From: Thermodesulfobacterium sp.
Lineage (GTDB): Bacteria; Desulfobacterota; Thermodesulfobacteria; Thermodesulfobacteriales; Thermodesulfobacteriaceae
Assembly: GCA_017656385.1 (NCBI GenBank)
Contig: JACDNX010000004.1
Location: 1 to 64,000, forward strand
Direction: 5' to 3'
Length of the DNA: 64,000 nucleotides
The translations under genes were made by a program, and so were the position numbers. Below are positions 24,617 through 35,072 of the stretch, piece by piece (position 1 is the first letter of the stretch; every line of letters starts with the position of its first letter). Under the pieces are notes generated by a model, which saw only the letters and a list, made by a program, of their open reading frames with translations, had not been told where the DNA came from and ran no database searches.

Positions 24617-26992
24617 ATGGCTTGGAAAAAGCTTTCTTTTGAAAATCTTAAACTTGAATTTAACTTCCCTTCTGGAACTTTTAATTATCCTGAAGAGGAA
24701 ATTTTTCTTCAACAGGAGAGACTGGAAAAAGCATTTAATTTAGCCCTGCAACTTGATAAGGACGGTTATAATGTCTATGTGTGTGGCCCTAATGGTATTG
24801 GAAGAAGTAGATACACCCTTAAAAGACTTCAAGAAATAGCTCCTACAAAAGAAAAACCTTCTGATATATGTTATGTAAATAATTTTAAAGATTCTTACAA
24901 GCCAAAAGCTATAATACTCCCGGCAGGCTATGGAAAAAAACTGGCTGATCATGTAGAAGAAATTTTGGAATTTTTAAAAAAGGAAACTTTTAAAGCTTTT
25001 GAAGGTAAAGAGTATGAAGAGGAACTTAATTCTATTACCAAAGAAATAGACCTTCAGAAAGAAAAAGTAATAAATGAACTTATAGAAGAAGCTAAAAAAT
25101 ACAATTTAATGGTTCTTTTTGGTCCAGAAGGTGTAAGGCTTCTTCCTATGTTTAAGATTGAAACTCCTGTGCCACAAGAAAAACTGCTGGAAAATCCTCA
25201 AATTAGGGAAGAGTATCAGAAAAATTTAAATGCCTTTGACCCCGTTTTTAGAGACTATATGAGAAAACTCCGTGAACTTGATAGCTCCTTAGGAGAAAAT
25301 TTGTCCAAATTAAGAAAGAAAATAGCTACTAATCTGGTGAATAAAGCTTTTGAAAAGGCAGAAGAAGAATTTAAAGAAATAGAAAGTGCAAAAGAATTTC
25401 TCTCGGAGATTAAAGATGAAATAGTAAAAAATATACACCTTTTTATTGAATGGGAAAAGGCAAAAGGCAATGTGGTTGTTCAAAATAGCATTAACCGAGC
25501 TTTAAATATTTTTAGAGTAAATGTGTTGGTTGACAATACAAAAACAAATGGTGCTCCTGTAGTATACGAAAAAATCCCTACTTTAAAAGGGCTTTTTGGA
25601 CAAATCAATTATAGAGCTGAAATGGGAATACTTTATGCTGATCACTTAAGTATTGCCCCGGGAACTCTTCATAAAGTTAATGGTGGTTATCTGGTTTTGG
25701 ACCTCTTAGAAATTTTAAAAAATCCGTATATCTGGTTCTTGCTAAAAAGAACTTTATTACATAAGAAACTTTACATTATGGGTGGTATGTCCGAAGAAAT
25801 TCCAGTTCCTCATATCGGGCTTCTTCCAGAACCAGTTCCTTTTTCAGTAAAAGTATTTTTAATCGGAGACCCATATCTTTACCATCTCTTAACACTTTAT
25901 GATAAAGAGTTTACTGAACTCTTTAAAATAAAAGCAGAATTTAACCCTGTAATAGATGTAAACGGAGAAGTGATAGAAGCATTTCCTAAAATTATTAAAA
26001 AAATTATTAAAGAGGAGAACATTAAAAATCTTGATGCCTCCGGTCTTTCTGAAATATTTAGATATGCTGTATACCAGGCAGGAAGCAGAAAAAAAATTAA
26101 TGTTGTTTTAGAAAACCTTATAGATTTATTGAGAGAAGCAAACACCCTTTCTAAAAATGAAATAATCAGTGATAAAGAAATAAAACAGGCGTTAAAAGAA
26201 AAAATATTTAGAGTTAACTTAATAGAAGAAAAAATCAGGGAGCTTATAAAAGAAGGAAAAATAATAATAGACATAGAGGGTAAAAAACCTGGACAGATAA
26301 ATGGCTTAAGTGTGTATGTCCTTGGAGACCATAGTTTTGGTAAACCTTCAAGAATTACAGCTAATGTATTTCCAGGAGCTAAGGGGATTGTGAATATAGA
26401 AAGAGAAATAGATATGAGTGGACCTATTCATTCAAAGGGAGTTTTTATTTTATCTTCTTACTTATACAACAAATACAGCACTGATTTCCCCCTTCAACTC
26501 TCTTGCACCCTTACTTTTGAACAGTCCTATGAGCCTGTAGAAGGAGATAGTGCTTCTGCTGCAGAACTTATGGCTATACTTTCTGCTATCTCCAAAGTTC
26601 CTATAAGACAGGATATAGCAGTAACTGGCTCCATTGATCAATTTGGTAATGTGCAACCAGTGGGTGGAATAAAAGAAAAAATAGAAGGATTTTACAAAAT
26701 TTGTAAACTTACTAAATTTACAGGTAAACAGGGAGTAATTGTGCCTGCTAAAAATTTTGATAACATTCTTCTTGATGACGAAGTACTGGAAGATATTAAA
26801 GCTGGAAAATTTCATATATACACGGTAGAAACTATAGATGATGTAATAGAAATTCTCACAGGGAAAAAACCAGAAAATTTTCATAAAGCAGTTGTTAAAG
26901 GATTAAAAAAACTTTACGAATTAAGCAAAGAAAAAGAGAAAAAAGACAAAAAGAAAGCAAAAACCTCTAAAACCAAAGGAAGTCAAGGTTAG
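24617..26992 (+). CDS. LonB-like ATP-dependent protease (AAA_32 / S16 family)
   Basis: The 791-residue protein has an N-terminal AAA-type region (GPNGIGRSRYT at 57-67, a degenerate Walker A with arginine instead of lysine), a helical middle and a C-terminal Lon (S16) protease domain. The catalytic serine is Ser645 in EGDSASAAEL, and the partner lysine is in GGIKEKIEG. The lysine-rich C-terminal tail has low complexity. This type is common in Desulfobacterota and Firmicutes beside true Lon. No Shine-Dalgarno sequence is evident before the ATG. Its stop overlaps the convergent selB gene by 4 bp. Confidence 0.9.
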   Translation: MAWKKLSFENLKLEFNFPSGTFNYPEEEIFLQQERLEKAFNLALQLDKDGYNVYVCGPNGIGRSRYTLKRLQEIAPTKEKPSDICYVNNFKDSYKPKAIILPAGYGKKLADHVEEILEFLKKETFKAFEGKEYEEELNSITKEIDLQKEKVINELIEEAKKYNLMVLFGPEGVRLLPMFKIETPVPQEKLLENPQIREEYQKNLNAFDPVFRDYMRKLRELDSSLGENLSKLRKKIATNLVNKAFEKAEEEFKEIESAKEFLSEIKDEIVKNIHLFIEWEKAKGNVVVQNSINRALNIFRVNVLVDNTKTNGAPVVYEKIPTLKGLFGQINYRAEMGILYADHLSIAPGTLHKVNGGYLVLDLLEILKNPYIWFLLKRTLLHKKLYIMGGMSEEIPVPHIGLLPEPVPFSVKVFLIGDPYLYHLLTLYDKEFTELFKIKAEFNPVIDVNGEVIEAFPKIIKKIIKEENIKNLDASGLSEIFRYAVYQAGSRKKINVVLENLIDLLREANTLSKNEIISDKEIKQALKEKIFRVNLIEEKIRELIKEGKIIIDIEGKKPGQINGLSVYVLGDHSFGKPSRITANVFPGAKGIVNIEREIDMSGPIHSKGVFILSSYLYNKYSTDFPLQLSCTLTFEQSYEPVEGDSASAAELMAILSAISKVPIRQDIAVTGSIDQFGNVQPVGGIKEKIEGFYKICKLTKFTGKQGVIVPAKNFDNILLDDEVLEDIKAGKFHIYTVETIDDVIEILTGKKPENFHKAVVKGLKKLYELSKEKEKKDKKKAKTSKTKGSQG

Positions 26993-28905
26993 AATCTTTT
27001 TCTTAAAACTCTTTTATCTCCCACTCTTAAAGTTACTTTCTTTTTATCAAGATACTCTACCAGAGGAATTAAATATTTTCTGCTTACATTAGAACCAAGT
27101 ATGGCTCTAAAATCAGATAAAGTCATTTCTTTATTTTTACTGAAAAAGTCTATTACTTTTTTTTCAATCTCTTCCAATACCTTCTTATGATAAACTAACT
27201 TTTCTGAAACCTTAACAAGAATTCCCTCTCTTAATAAAGTTTGTGAAAGCTCTTTAGCAGCCTTATATTGATCTCTAAATTCTAAGATTATTTCTTCAAA
27301 ATTCCTGGGAGTTATTCCTTCTTTCAATAATTTTTCTTCTATTTGTTTTCTAAGCTCTTCTTTTTCTGTAGTTCCTATTTTTTTAAATTCAGAAAGTAAT
27401 AAAATCTCTTTTTCCTTAGTAAGAATCTTTTTTTGAATAAGTTGTTCTATTACATAATTAAAAAAACTATCAGGAATAAAAGAAGATATTCTGCTTTTTA
27501 GCAGCTCTTTTGTTATTCCAGGACTAAAAGGGTGATTCTCATGATACTTTTTAAGTGCTTCAACTATTTTATTCTGAAGTTCCTCCTGAGATTTTGTAGA
27601 GAAATAAAGGATCTTCTCTCCTTCCTTTAATTTTATGATTTTTTGAGAAAGTTTTTTAATTAGTTTTTCAAAATTTTTACCAAAAATAGATACAAAAAGT
27701 TGCAAGTCCTTTTCCGCAATTCCTAAGAATCCTTTCTTTTCTATATAATATTGGATTAGACTTAAAGGATCTGCTTGGGAAATAAATTCCAATTCTTTTC
27801 TTTCCCAGGGTTTGGTTCTTTTTCTTCTGTAAGATATAGGGCTTATTATTTCTCCTCCACCTACGGTGGTATTTGTAGAAGCTCTTCTTAAAATAAATCT
27901 ATCACCTCTCCATACTGTAACAGGTTTTTGGAGAAATATTTGAGCTATATCCGTTTGCCCAGGTTCTAAATAATCCTTTCCAAAAAGAATAATTTTACCA
28001 ATAACTTCTGTAGTTCCTACATAAAAAAGTAGGTTTTCAAGGTTTTTTATTGGATGTTTTATATCTTTAAGAGATGTAAGTTTAATATCCAACCATTGAG
28101 AAGGTTTTAAAACTTCTGGTTCTGCAACAACGTCACCTCTTTCTATCTGTTCTTTTTCAACTCCTTGAAGATTAAGAGCTGTTCTCATACCTGCATAAGA
28201 GGCCTCTACATTTTTACCGTGAACCTGAATATTTCTTACTTTGGTTTCTATTTCCTTGGGATATATTTTTAATACCTGATTGAGAGTTACTTTTCCTGAA
28301 ATAGCAGTTCCTCTTACTACAGTTCCAAAACCCTTCACTATAAAAACCCCATCTATCGGTAATCTAAAAGGCTGATTTTCTGGTTTCATAATTATGTTAG
28401 AAGCTTTTTCATTTAATACTTTTAAAAGTTCATTTTTGCCTTCTCCTGTAATAGCTGAAAAAAGAATAACAGGAGCATTTTTTAAAAAGGTATTTTTTAA
28501 AAAATTAATCACATCTTCTTTGACAAGCTCTAACCATTCTTTTTCCACAAGGTCTATTTTTGTAATAACCACCACTCCGTCTTTTATTCCCAGAAGTTCA
28601 CAAATCTCCAAATGTTCTTTAGTCTGGGGCATAATTCCTTCATCTGCAGCAATTACCAAAATCACCAGATCTATACCAGTTGCTCCAGCCACCATATTTC
28701 TTATAAATCTCTCATGTCCAGGAACATCAACAATCCCAGCCAGTATTCCTGAAGGCAGAACAAGATTAGCAAATCCTATGTCAATAGTTATACCTCTCTC
28801 TTTTTCTTCTTTTAAACGATCTGTATCAATTCCGGTAAGAGCTTTTACTAAAGCTGTTTTTCCGTGATCTATGTGACCAGCAGTTCCTATAATAATTCTA
28901 CGCAT
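26989..28905 (-). CDS. selB: Selenocysteine-specific elongation factor SelB
   Basis: A GTPase that brings Sec-tRNA to UGA codons marked by a SECIS hairpin. The N-terminal EF-Tu-like part shows [29 protein letters not shown] and TKIDLVE. The C-terminal half (about 370-638) is made of winged-helix repeats, which bind the SECIS RNA in this family. Length is 638 residues, normal for bacterial SelB. It is last in the order purM-glyQ-glyS-selB (18 bp after glyS). The other sel genes and any selenoprotein are outside this window. Confidence 0.95.
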   Translation of the reverse strand: MRRIIIGTAGHIDHGKTALVKALTGIDTDRLKEEKERGITIDIGFANLVLPSGILAGIVDVPGHERFIRNMVAGATGIDLVILVIAADEGIMPQTKEHLEICELLGIKDGVVVITKIDLVEKEWLELVKEDVINFLKNTFLKNAPVILFSAITGEGKNELLKVLNEKASNIIMKPENQPFRLPIDGVFIVKGFGTVVRGTAISGKVTLNQVLKIYPKEIETKVRNIQVHGKNVEASYAGMRTALNLQGVEKEQIERGDVVAEPEVLKPSQWLDIKLTSLKDIKHPIKNLENLLFYVGTTEVIGKIILFGKDYLEPGQTDIAQIFLQKPVTVWRGDRFILRRASTNTTVGGGEIISPISYRRKRTKPWERKELEFISQADPLSLIQYYIEKKGFLGIAEKDLQLFVSIFGKNFEKLIKKLSQKIIKLKEGEKILYFSTKSQEELQNKIVEALKKYHENHPFSPGITKELLKSRISSFIPDSFFNYVIEQLIQKKILTKEKEILLLSEFKKIGTTEKEELRKQIEEKLLKEGITPRNFEEIILEFRDQYKAAKELSQTLLREGILVKVSEKLVYHKKVLEEIEKKVIDFFSKNKEMTLSDFRAILGSNVSRKYLIPLVEYLDKKKVTLRVGDKRVLRKRF

Positions 28906-28923
28906 TTTTAAAAATAATTGTAA

Positions 28924-30996
28924 TTATATAAGTACAGCTAAATCTCCAAAAGAATTAAACAAAAATGAAATCTCTGCCAGCAGTTTAAGTCTGTTTTCTC
29001 TTATTTCCTTATTTTCTACCATAACAAAAACATTGTCAAAAAATCTGTCAATTAATTCTTTAAACTCAAGAAGCATTTCAAGGTATTGAATGTATTCTCT
29101 GTTAACCAGGAGATCTTTTAACTTAGGAGAAAGTTCTACAATTTTAGAATAAAGCTCCTTTTCTTCTTTTTCTTCTAAAAGAGCTGGATTTAAGTTGTTA
29201 AGTTTATCTATCTCAACTCCTTTTAAAATCTGGGCAACTCTCTTAAATCCTGTAATCAGGTCTATAAAATCTTCTCTACTCTGGAACTCTTCCAGCGCTT
29301 TTATTCTTAAAAACAGGTCAAAAGGATCAAGAGGAAGATTTATAACAACTCCGACAAGAAGTTTATTAGAGACTATGTTAGAAAACTCACCTTCCAAACG
29401 CTTTCTAAAAAATTTTAAAATCTCTGAAAGGATATCTCTTTCCCTTAAATATCCTTGTTGTCTAATAATTTCCAAATTATAGTTAACAGTATCCTCTATA
29501 CTAAGAAATATTTTTTTCCCAATCAAAATTTTTATAACTCCGTAAGCTGATCTTCTCAATCCATAAGGATCGGCTTCTCCTGTAGGTTTTTCTCCACTTG
29601 CAAAAAGAGATGATATATGATCAATTTTATCTGCCAGAGAAAGAACGAGACCTTCCTGTGTCTGAGGCAAACTTTCATCCTGAGGATAAGGAAGGTATTG
29701 TTCATACAAAGCTCTTGCTATATCCTTTTCTCCGAAGTAATCCGCATATATACTTCCCATAACTCCTTGAAGAGAAGTAAATTCTTTCACCACCTCTGAG
29801 GCAAAATCAGCCTTAGCATAAAAACAAGCTTTTTTAACTTTTTCTAAATCTATTTGAGAATTTATTTTTTGAGCCAGATATTGTCCAAGCTTAATTAGTC
29901 TTTGAGTTTTATCCCATAAAGTTCCACATTTTATGTGATAAACAATTCCTTTTAATTTTTCTACCTTTTTCTCTAAGGGTTCTTTTAAATCTTTTTCAAA
30001 ATAAAATTTTGCATCTTCCAGTCTTGCCTTGGTAACTTTTTCATGTCCTTTTTTAAGTATTTCTGGATTTTTAGGAAAGTTATTATTTATAGCTACAAAG
30101 TAATTTATGAGTTTTCCATTTTGATCTTTTATACATATATATCTCTGATGTTCTTTTAGTGCTGTAACTATAAGTGGCTCAGGAAGTTTCAGAAATTCTT
30201 TTGAAAATTCGCCAATTATGGGAAAAGGATATTCAACTAAATTAGCATTTTCTTTTAATAAATTTTCTTCTATATCTGGATTGCCAATTCTTTCAGAAAT
30301 TTTTAAAATCTCTTCTTTGGTTTTTCTAATTCTTTTATCTGGATCTACAATTACATAATTTTTCTCTAAGGTTTCTTCGTAGATATTCCAATCTGCTTCA
30401 GAAATTTTAATGGGCTTTTCTAATAAAAACCGATGTCCCTTAGTTAGATCAGATGTCTCAACATTTGCTATGTTTAGAGGAATTATTTCTTTTCCATAAA
30501 GGCACAACATCCATCTTATAGGTCTTGCAAATCTTATATCATAACTACCCCATCTCATAGATTTGGGAAAATAAATATTTTTAAGAATATTTAAAAGGAT
30601 ATGAGGAAGAAGTTCTACGGTTTTTTTACCTGGTATAATTCTTTTTAAGCAAAAGTATTCTCCTTTTTCAGTGTTTTTAATTACAAGATCCTCGGGACTG
30701 ACACCAAATTTTTTAGCAAATCCTATAACTGCTTGGGTATAATTCCCTTTTTTATCAAGTCCTATTTTTATTGAAGGACCAAGGATTTCTTCTTCTTTTT
30801 CTTCTTGCTTTTCAGAAAGATTTTTAACAAAAAGAACAATTCTTCTTAATGTCCCTGCAGTTTTTACTTCTTCAAAAGTTAGCTGATTTTCCTTTAATTT
30901 TTTTTCAGCAACTTCTTTTAGACTTTTTAAGGCAGGGATGATAAACCTTGCAGGAAGTTCTTCAGTTCCTATTTCCCAAAGTAAATTTTTCCCCAT
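28924..30996 (-). CDS. glyS: Glycyl-tRNA synthetase, beta subunit
   Basis: tRNA-binding subunit of the alpha2beta2 bacterial glycyl-tRNA synthetase. The 690-residue protein starts LLWEIGTEELPARFI. It includes RWGSYDIRFARPIRW, TKGHRFL and ADKIDHISSLFASGEKPTG...DPYGLRR, all diagnostic for GlyS beta. It follows glyQ by 5 bp. Confidence 0.97.
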   Translation of the reverse strand: MGKNLLWEIGTEELPARFIIPALKSLKEVAEKKLKENQLTFEEVKTAGTLRRIVLFVKNLSEKQEEKEEEILGPSIKIGLDKKGNYTQAVIGFAKKFGVSPEDLVIKNTEKGEYFCLKRIIPGKKTVELLPHILLNILKNIYFPKSMRWGSYDIRFARPIRWMLCLYGKEIIPLNIANVETSDLTKGHRFLLEKPIKISEADWNIYEETLEKNYVIVDPDKRIRKTKEEILKISERIGNPDIEENLLKENANLVEYPFPIIGEFSKEFLKLPEPLIVTALKEHQRYICIKDQNGKLINYFVAINNNFPKNPEILKKGHEKVTKARLEDAKFYFEKDLKEPLEKKVEKLKGIVYHIKCGTLWDKTQRLIKLGQYLAQKINSQIDLEKVKKACFYAKADFASEVVKEFTSLQGVMGSIYADYFGEKDIARALYEQYLPYPQDESLPQTQEGLVLSLADKIDHISSLFASGEKPTGEADPYGLRRSAYGVIKILIGKKIFLSIEDTVNYNLEIIRQQGYLRERDILSEILKFFRKRLEGEFSNIVSNKLLVGVVINLPLDPFDLFLRIKALEEFQSREDFIDLITGFKRVAQILKGVEIDKLNNLNPALLEEKEEKELYSKIVELSPKLKDLLVNREYIQYLEMLLEFKELIDRFFDNVFVMVENKEIRENRLKLLAEISFLFNSFGDLAVLI

Positions 30997-31001
30997 CTTT
31001 A

Positions 31002-31844
31002 CTATCCCTTATTCTCTAACCATTTTTCAGCTGTTTTTTTTGCTATACCTCTAACTCTTCCTATATAATTTGCTCTTTCTACCGGGGAGAGAACTCCTCT
31101 TGCGTCAAGTAAATTAAATACATGTGAACATTTTATAACAAAGTCATAACCAGGTAAAACTAATCCACGATCTAAAAGTCTATTAGCTTCTTTTTCAAAT
31201 TTATCAAACAGGTCTTTTAAAAGGGCTACATCAGCTTCTTCAAAATTATAGATAGAATATTCCACCTCACCTCTAAAGTGAATGTCTTTATAAGTCACTT
31301 TTTCGTTCCATTTTATATCAAATACATTTTCTACTTCTTGGAGATACATGGTGATTCTTTCAAGTCCATAAGTAATCTCTACTGTTACAGGATTGCAGTC
31401 AAATCCACCAATTTGTTGAAAATAGGTAAATTGAGTAATTTCCATTCCATCAAGCCAAACTTCCCATCCAAGACCCCATGCGCCAAGGGTAGGGGATTCC
31501 CAATCGTCTTCTACAAATCTAATGTCGTGTTCCTTAGGATCTATTCCAAGAGATTTCAAACTTTCCAAATAAATTTCCTGAATATCATCTGGAGAAGGTT
31601 TTATAATTACTTGATACTGATAATAGTGTTGAAGTCTATTTGGATTCTCTCCATATCTACCATCTGTGGGTCTTCTACAAGGCTCTACATAAGCTGCTGA
31701 AAAAGGCTCTGGACCAAGGGCTCTTAAAAAAGTAGCTGGATGAAAAGTTCCTGCTCCAACTTCCATATCATATGGTTGTAAAATAACACATCCCTTATCT
31801 GCCCAAAACTTATTAAGAACTGCTATAACTTCTTGAAAATACAT
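31002..31844 (-). CDS. glyQ: Glycyl-tRNA synthetase, alpha subunit
   Basis: Catalytic subunit that activates glycine. The 280-residue protein contains [53 protein letters not shown] and [10 protein letters not shown], signatures of the heteromeric class II enzyme. It lies between purM and glyS. Confidence 0.97.
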   Translation of the reverse strand: MYFQEVIAVLNKFWADKGCVILQPYDMEVGAGTFHPATFLRALGPEPFSAAYVEPCRRPTDGRYGENPNRLQHYYQYQVIIKPSPDDIQEIYLESLKSLGIDPKEHDIRFVEDDWESPTLGAWGLGWEVWLDGMEITQFTYFQQIGGFDCNPVTVEITYGLERITMYLQEVENVFDIKWNEKVTYKDIHFRGEVEYSIYNFEEADVALLKDLFDKFEKEANRLLDRGLVLPGYDFVIKCSHVFNLLDARGVLSPVERANYIGRVRGIAKKTAEKWLENKG

Positions 31845-31856
31845 TTCTGGTTTCCC

Positions 31857-32903
31857 CTAAATAAAAATTACCTGTTTTTCGTTTTCTTTTCTCTTGTCAA
31901 TATATCCTATAACATAACACTTTTCTCCAAGAGCAGAAATAATGTTCTGCACATCTTCTAATATTTCTTCACCTATTATCAACACAAAACCTACTCCGCA
32001 GTTAAATACTCTAAACATTTCCTCTTCAGAAATATCGCCTAATTTTTGAATAAAATCAAATATAGGAGGAATCTCCCAAGTTCTCTTTTTAATAACAGCC
32101 TTACAATTTTTAGGTAGTATTCTTGGAATATTATCTATAAAACCACCTCCTGTGATATGGGCACATCCTTTTATTTGAAAATTTCTGTGAATAAGGGTCT
32201 TTATTATTGGAAAATAAATTTTGGTCGGGGTTAAGATTTCTTCTCCAATAGGCTTCCCCAGTTCTTCTGGGATATAGTCTAAATCAAATTTATTTTCTTC
32301 AAATAAAATCTTTCTTACAAGAGAAAAACCATTGCTGTGAAGTCCACTTGACGGTATCCCTATAATAATGTCTCCTATTGAAATATTAGAGCCATCTATA
32401 ATTTTATCTCTTTCTACAATCCCTACAACAAAGCCAGCACAATCATATTCTTCAGGAGCATACATTCCTGGCATTTCAGCAGTTTCTCCACCTAAAAGGG
32501 CACATCCAGAAATTTTACATCCCTCAACAATACCTTCTATCAATTCTGAAAAAACTTTTTCATTAAACTTGCCAAAAGCTAAGTAATCTAAGAAAAACAA
32601 AGGCTTAGCACCACAGGTAATTATATCATTTACACACATAGCAACCAAATCTATACCTATTCCTCTGTGCATATTGGCTTTAATTGCTACTTTAATCTTT
32701 GTCCCTACACCATCTGTTGAAGCTGTAAGCACCGGATTTTTGTAGGAAGTAATATCTAAGGAGAAAAGCCCTGAAAATCCTCCTACTTCAGAAACAACAC
32801 CTCTTTGGGGAAGTTTACCTGCAATACTTTTAACAATATCTACCAAAAGATTTGCCTTTTCCAAATCAACACCTGCAGATTTATATTTCTCAGCTGTCTC
32901 CAT
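31857..32903 (-). CDS. purM: Phosphoribosylformylglycinamidine cyclo-ligase (AIR synthetase)
   Basis: Closes the imidazole ring in purine synthesis. Motifs include YKSAGVDLEKAN, STDGVGTKIKVA, NDIITCGAKPLFFLDY, GGETAEMPGMY and GIPSSGLHSNGFSLVR. I chose ATG 32903 because it has GAGGGAAGG five to six bases before it and starts at the normal family N-terminus (METAEKYKSAG). An upstream in-frame ATG at 32957 would add 18 unusual residues. The protein is 348 residues. Confidence 0.95.
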   Translation of the reverse strand: METAEKYKSAGVDLEKANLLVDIVKSIAGKLPQRGVVSEVGGFSGLFSLDITSYKNPVLTASTDGVGTKIKVAIKANMHRGIGIDLVAMCVNDIITCGAKPLFFLDYLAFGKFNEKVFSELIEGIVEGCKISGCALLGGETAEMPGMYAPEEYDCAGFVVGIVERDKIIDGSNISIGDIIIGIPSSGLHSNGFSLVRKILFEENKFDLDYIPEELGKPIGEEILTPTKIYFPIIKTLIHRNFQIKGCAHITGGGFIDNIPRILPKNCKAVIKKRTWEIPPIFDFIQKLGDISEEEMFRVFNCGVGFVLIIGEEILEDVQNIISALGEKCYVIGYIDKRKENEKQVIFI

Positions 32904-33000
32904 ATCCCTTCCCTCATCTATAAGATAATTTTTAAACGCATAAATTTTATAATACATTTTGGCAAAAACAAGTTTTTCAGATAAAATATTGAATTTAGCT

Positions 33001-33471
33001 ATGGAAACAAGATTTCCTCAAAAAGTTCTTGACGAAGAAAGAAAAGAGGTTCTTCAATACTTAGAAGATAGGTTTGGTATAGAGGCTTTTCACTTTGAAA
33101 ACTATGAAATCTTAAGAGGTGTTTCCAATTTCTGGCTTTTTCCAAAAACCGTTTATTTAGAAAAACTAAAAAATCTTCAAGTGCAAACAGTAGGACTTTT
33201 ATTTCTAAGAAAGGTTTCTAAATACTTAAAACCTACTTCTGTATTTCTTCAGAGATTTGGCTATTTAGCCAAAAAAAATATAATTTCACTCCCGGAGGAA
33301 ATTCTTTCTATACTAAAAGAAAAAAATAAAGTTGAAATAGAACTTCCTCTGGAACCAGGTTATATAATTTTAAAAAATAAACACTGGATACTTGGCTGTG
33401 GTCTTTATTTACCGGGTAAACTTTTTTCTTATTTAGAACCTAAGGTTTTAAAAAATTTACATAATCATTAG
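33001..33471 (+). CDS. Small protein with NOL1/NOP2/Sun-associated PUA-like C-terminal domain
   Basis: The 156-residue protein (from ATG 33001; an in-frame TTG at 32959 is less likely) has an N-terminal segment with FPQKVLDEERKEVLQYLEDRFGI. Its C-terminal segment resembles the PUA-like domain found at the end of RsmF/NOL1-type RNA methyltransferases. Key residues are EPGYIILKNKHWILGCGLYLPGKL (read in parts) and a PKVL ending. It lacks any methyltransferase domain. An RsmB/NOP-type methyltransferase without this domain is encoded at 47.4-48.4 kb. An RNA-binding role is inferred from the fold resemblance only. Confidence 0.6.
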   Translation: METRFPQKVLDEERKEVLQYLEDRFGIEAFHFENYEILRGVSNFWLFPKTVYLEKLKNLQVQTVGLLFLRKVSKYLKPTSVFLQRFGYLAKKNIISLPEEILSILKEKNKVEIELPLEPGYIILKNKHWILGCGLYLPGKLFSYLEPKVLKNLHNH

Positions 33472-33517
33472 GAAACTTAATTAAACCGTGAATTGTTTTT
33501 GCTTTTTATTTTTAATT

Positions 33518-34216
33518 TTATCTGTTTAAAACAGGTTTCTTTTCACATTTGATAATAACTGGAATATTTTTAGTTTCGTTAATATAACCGATTTCCTGTT
33601 TTTGAGTTATATGATCTCCTATATTAACTTTGATTTCATCAAGCTTAGAAAGAGAAATTATACAATTTTGGGTTTTTATAACAATTTCAATATTCTTAAA
33701 CCGATAAGTTATTTTTTTTATCACACCTTTAACCGGTGCTAATACAGGAGCAGGTCCTTCCAATCTAAAAGTATAATTCCCGGATTTCATAGGAAAACCA
33801 TATAAAGAACTAAAAATGCAGTGCCTTTTAACTTTTAAGTTTTTTATCTCTCTTACAGTTTTATTATAGGCAGTATCCAGTTTCTCTTCTTCTTTTTTTA
33901 TTTCAAGTATTTTTTTTATCAGAGCTTTTTTTATGAAATTAAGTTTTTCTTTTTCATAAAAATATGCTGAATAATCAGGACTTTTAAAAATTTCAGAAAC
34001 ATTATTTTTGTAAAGTCCTTTTATATATAGAGCTATATAAACTCTTAAAAACTTTTCTTTTAGCTCCTCAAGGGCTTTTCTCTTCTCTTTAATCTCAATT
34101 AGCTGTTTTTCTTTGCTTTTAATCATTTTATCTATATCTTTCTCTGTTACCTGAGAAAAAGTTAAAGACGGAAAAATAAGAAACAGCAATATTAAAAAAA
34201 TTTTGTTAGATTTCAT
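33518..34216 (-). CDS. EnvC-like FtsEX partner with coiled coil and degenerate LytM domain
   Basis: The 232-residue protein starts with a signal peptide (basic start, hydrophobic run, SLTFSQ). A long charged coiled coil follows (about 22-140). The C-terminal domain has the glycine pattern of M23/LytM peptidases (APVKGVIKKI, VNIGDHITQKQEIGYI). The zinc-binding HxH and the other metal ligands of active M23 enzymes are absent, as in E. coli EnvC. The gene overlaps ftsX by 11 bp at the end of ftsE-ftsX. It probably links FtsEX to a cell-wall hydrolase during division. Confidence 0.7.
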   Translation of the reverse strand: MKSNKIFLILLFLIFPSLTFSQVTEKDIDKMIKSKEKQLIEIKEKRKALEELKEKFLRVYIALYIKGLYKNNVSEIFKSPDYSAYFYEKEKLNFIKKALIKKILEIKKEEEKLDTAYNKTVREIKNLKVKRHCIFSSLYGFPMKSGNYTFRLEGPAPVLAPVKGVIKKITYRFKNIEIVIKTQNCIISLSKLDEIKVNIGDHITQKQEIGYINETKNIPVIIKCEKKPVLNR

Positions 34217-35072
34217 AATTTCTATAACTTATTAAAATTGTGAGCCAAGGAAGTAAAAATATAGTAAAAAATGTATATATTCCAAAGTATAACATATCTT
34301 TTTCCTTAGAAATATCTGGATAATGTTTAAAAAAGGGAAATATAGAAGAAATAGTGTCTGAAATAAAGAAAAATAAAGAGGAAGAATGCCCAAAAGCAAG
34401 AACTAAAACTGATACCAAAAAAAAGAATCTTAATAGTTTAAATTTTCTTAATGTTCCTCCAAGTAAGAGAAAAATTTGAGTTTGATTTTTTAAATGTAAA
34501 TTTAGTAAATTGTTCAAAAAGTAAAGAAAAAATATGTAAAAGAAAATCCAAATTGCAACAAAAATTACAAAACCAATTTTTAAAAAATAAGCGTAATATA
34601 TAAGTTTAAAAAACCTGGGCTCATATATTTGTATATTCGAATTTACCTTGGTCAAAAGATTAAGCCGATCTTTCAATGCTGGATAATCCTTTATAGATAA
34701 AGGATAAATTTTTAAAATATAGGGAAATTCTGCTTTCAGCTCTTCTTCAGAAAAATTTTCTAAGATCTCTGAAGGAAGATCTTTTTTTACCTTTTCTAAT
34801 AATTTCTCTGGAGAAACTATATCTATATTTTTTACATGAGGAATTTTTTCAATTTCAGACAGTAAATTAAATATGTTTAAAGGATTTTTTTCGGAAAAAA
34901 TAAGCATATTTATAGCCAGCCTATCCTGATAGATTTGTAAGGTATTTTGAATATTTAAATAAAAATAAAAACTAAAAAGAGAAAAAAAATTCCAAAAGGA
35001 AAAGAACAGAAAGAGAAAAAGATAGTAAATTATACTTTGTTTTATTTCAATTTTGCTTAAATATCTAAACAT
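34206..35072 (-). CDS. ftsX: Cell division ABC transporter permease FtsX
   Basis: The 288-residue protein has the FtsX layout: one N-terminal helix, a periplasmic domain (about 45-165, with VKNIDIVSPEKLLEKVKKDLP), then three C-terminal helices. It is preceded by ftsE with an 8-bp overlap and followed by an EnvC-like gene with an 11-bp overlap. The FtsEX complex controls peptidoglycan hydrolases at the division site. Confidence 0.88.
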   Translation of the reverse strand: MFRYLSKIEIKQSIIYYLFLFLFFSFWNFFSLFSFYFYLNIQNTLQIYQDRLAINMLIFSEKNPLNIFNLLSEIEKIPHVKNIDIVSPEKLLEKVKKDLPSEILENFSEEELKAEFPYILKIYPLSIKDYPALKDRLNLLTKVNSNIQIYEPRFFKLIYYAYFLKIGFVIFVAIWIFFYIFFLYFLNNLLNLHLKNQTQIFLLLGGTLRKFKLLRFFFLVSVLVLAFGHSSSLFFFISDTISSIFPFFKHYPDISKEKDMLYFGIYTFFTIFLLPWLTILISYRNYEI

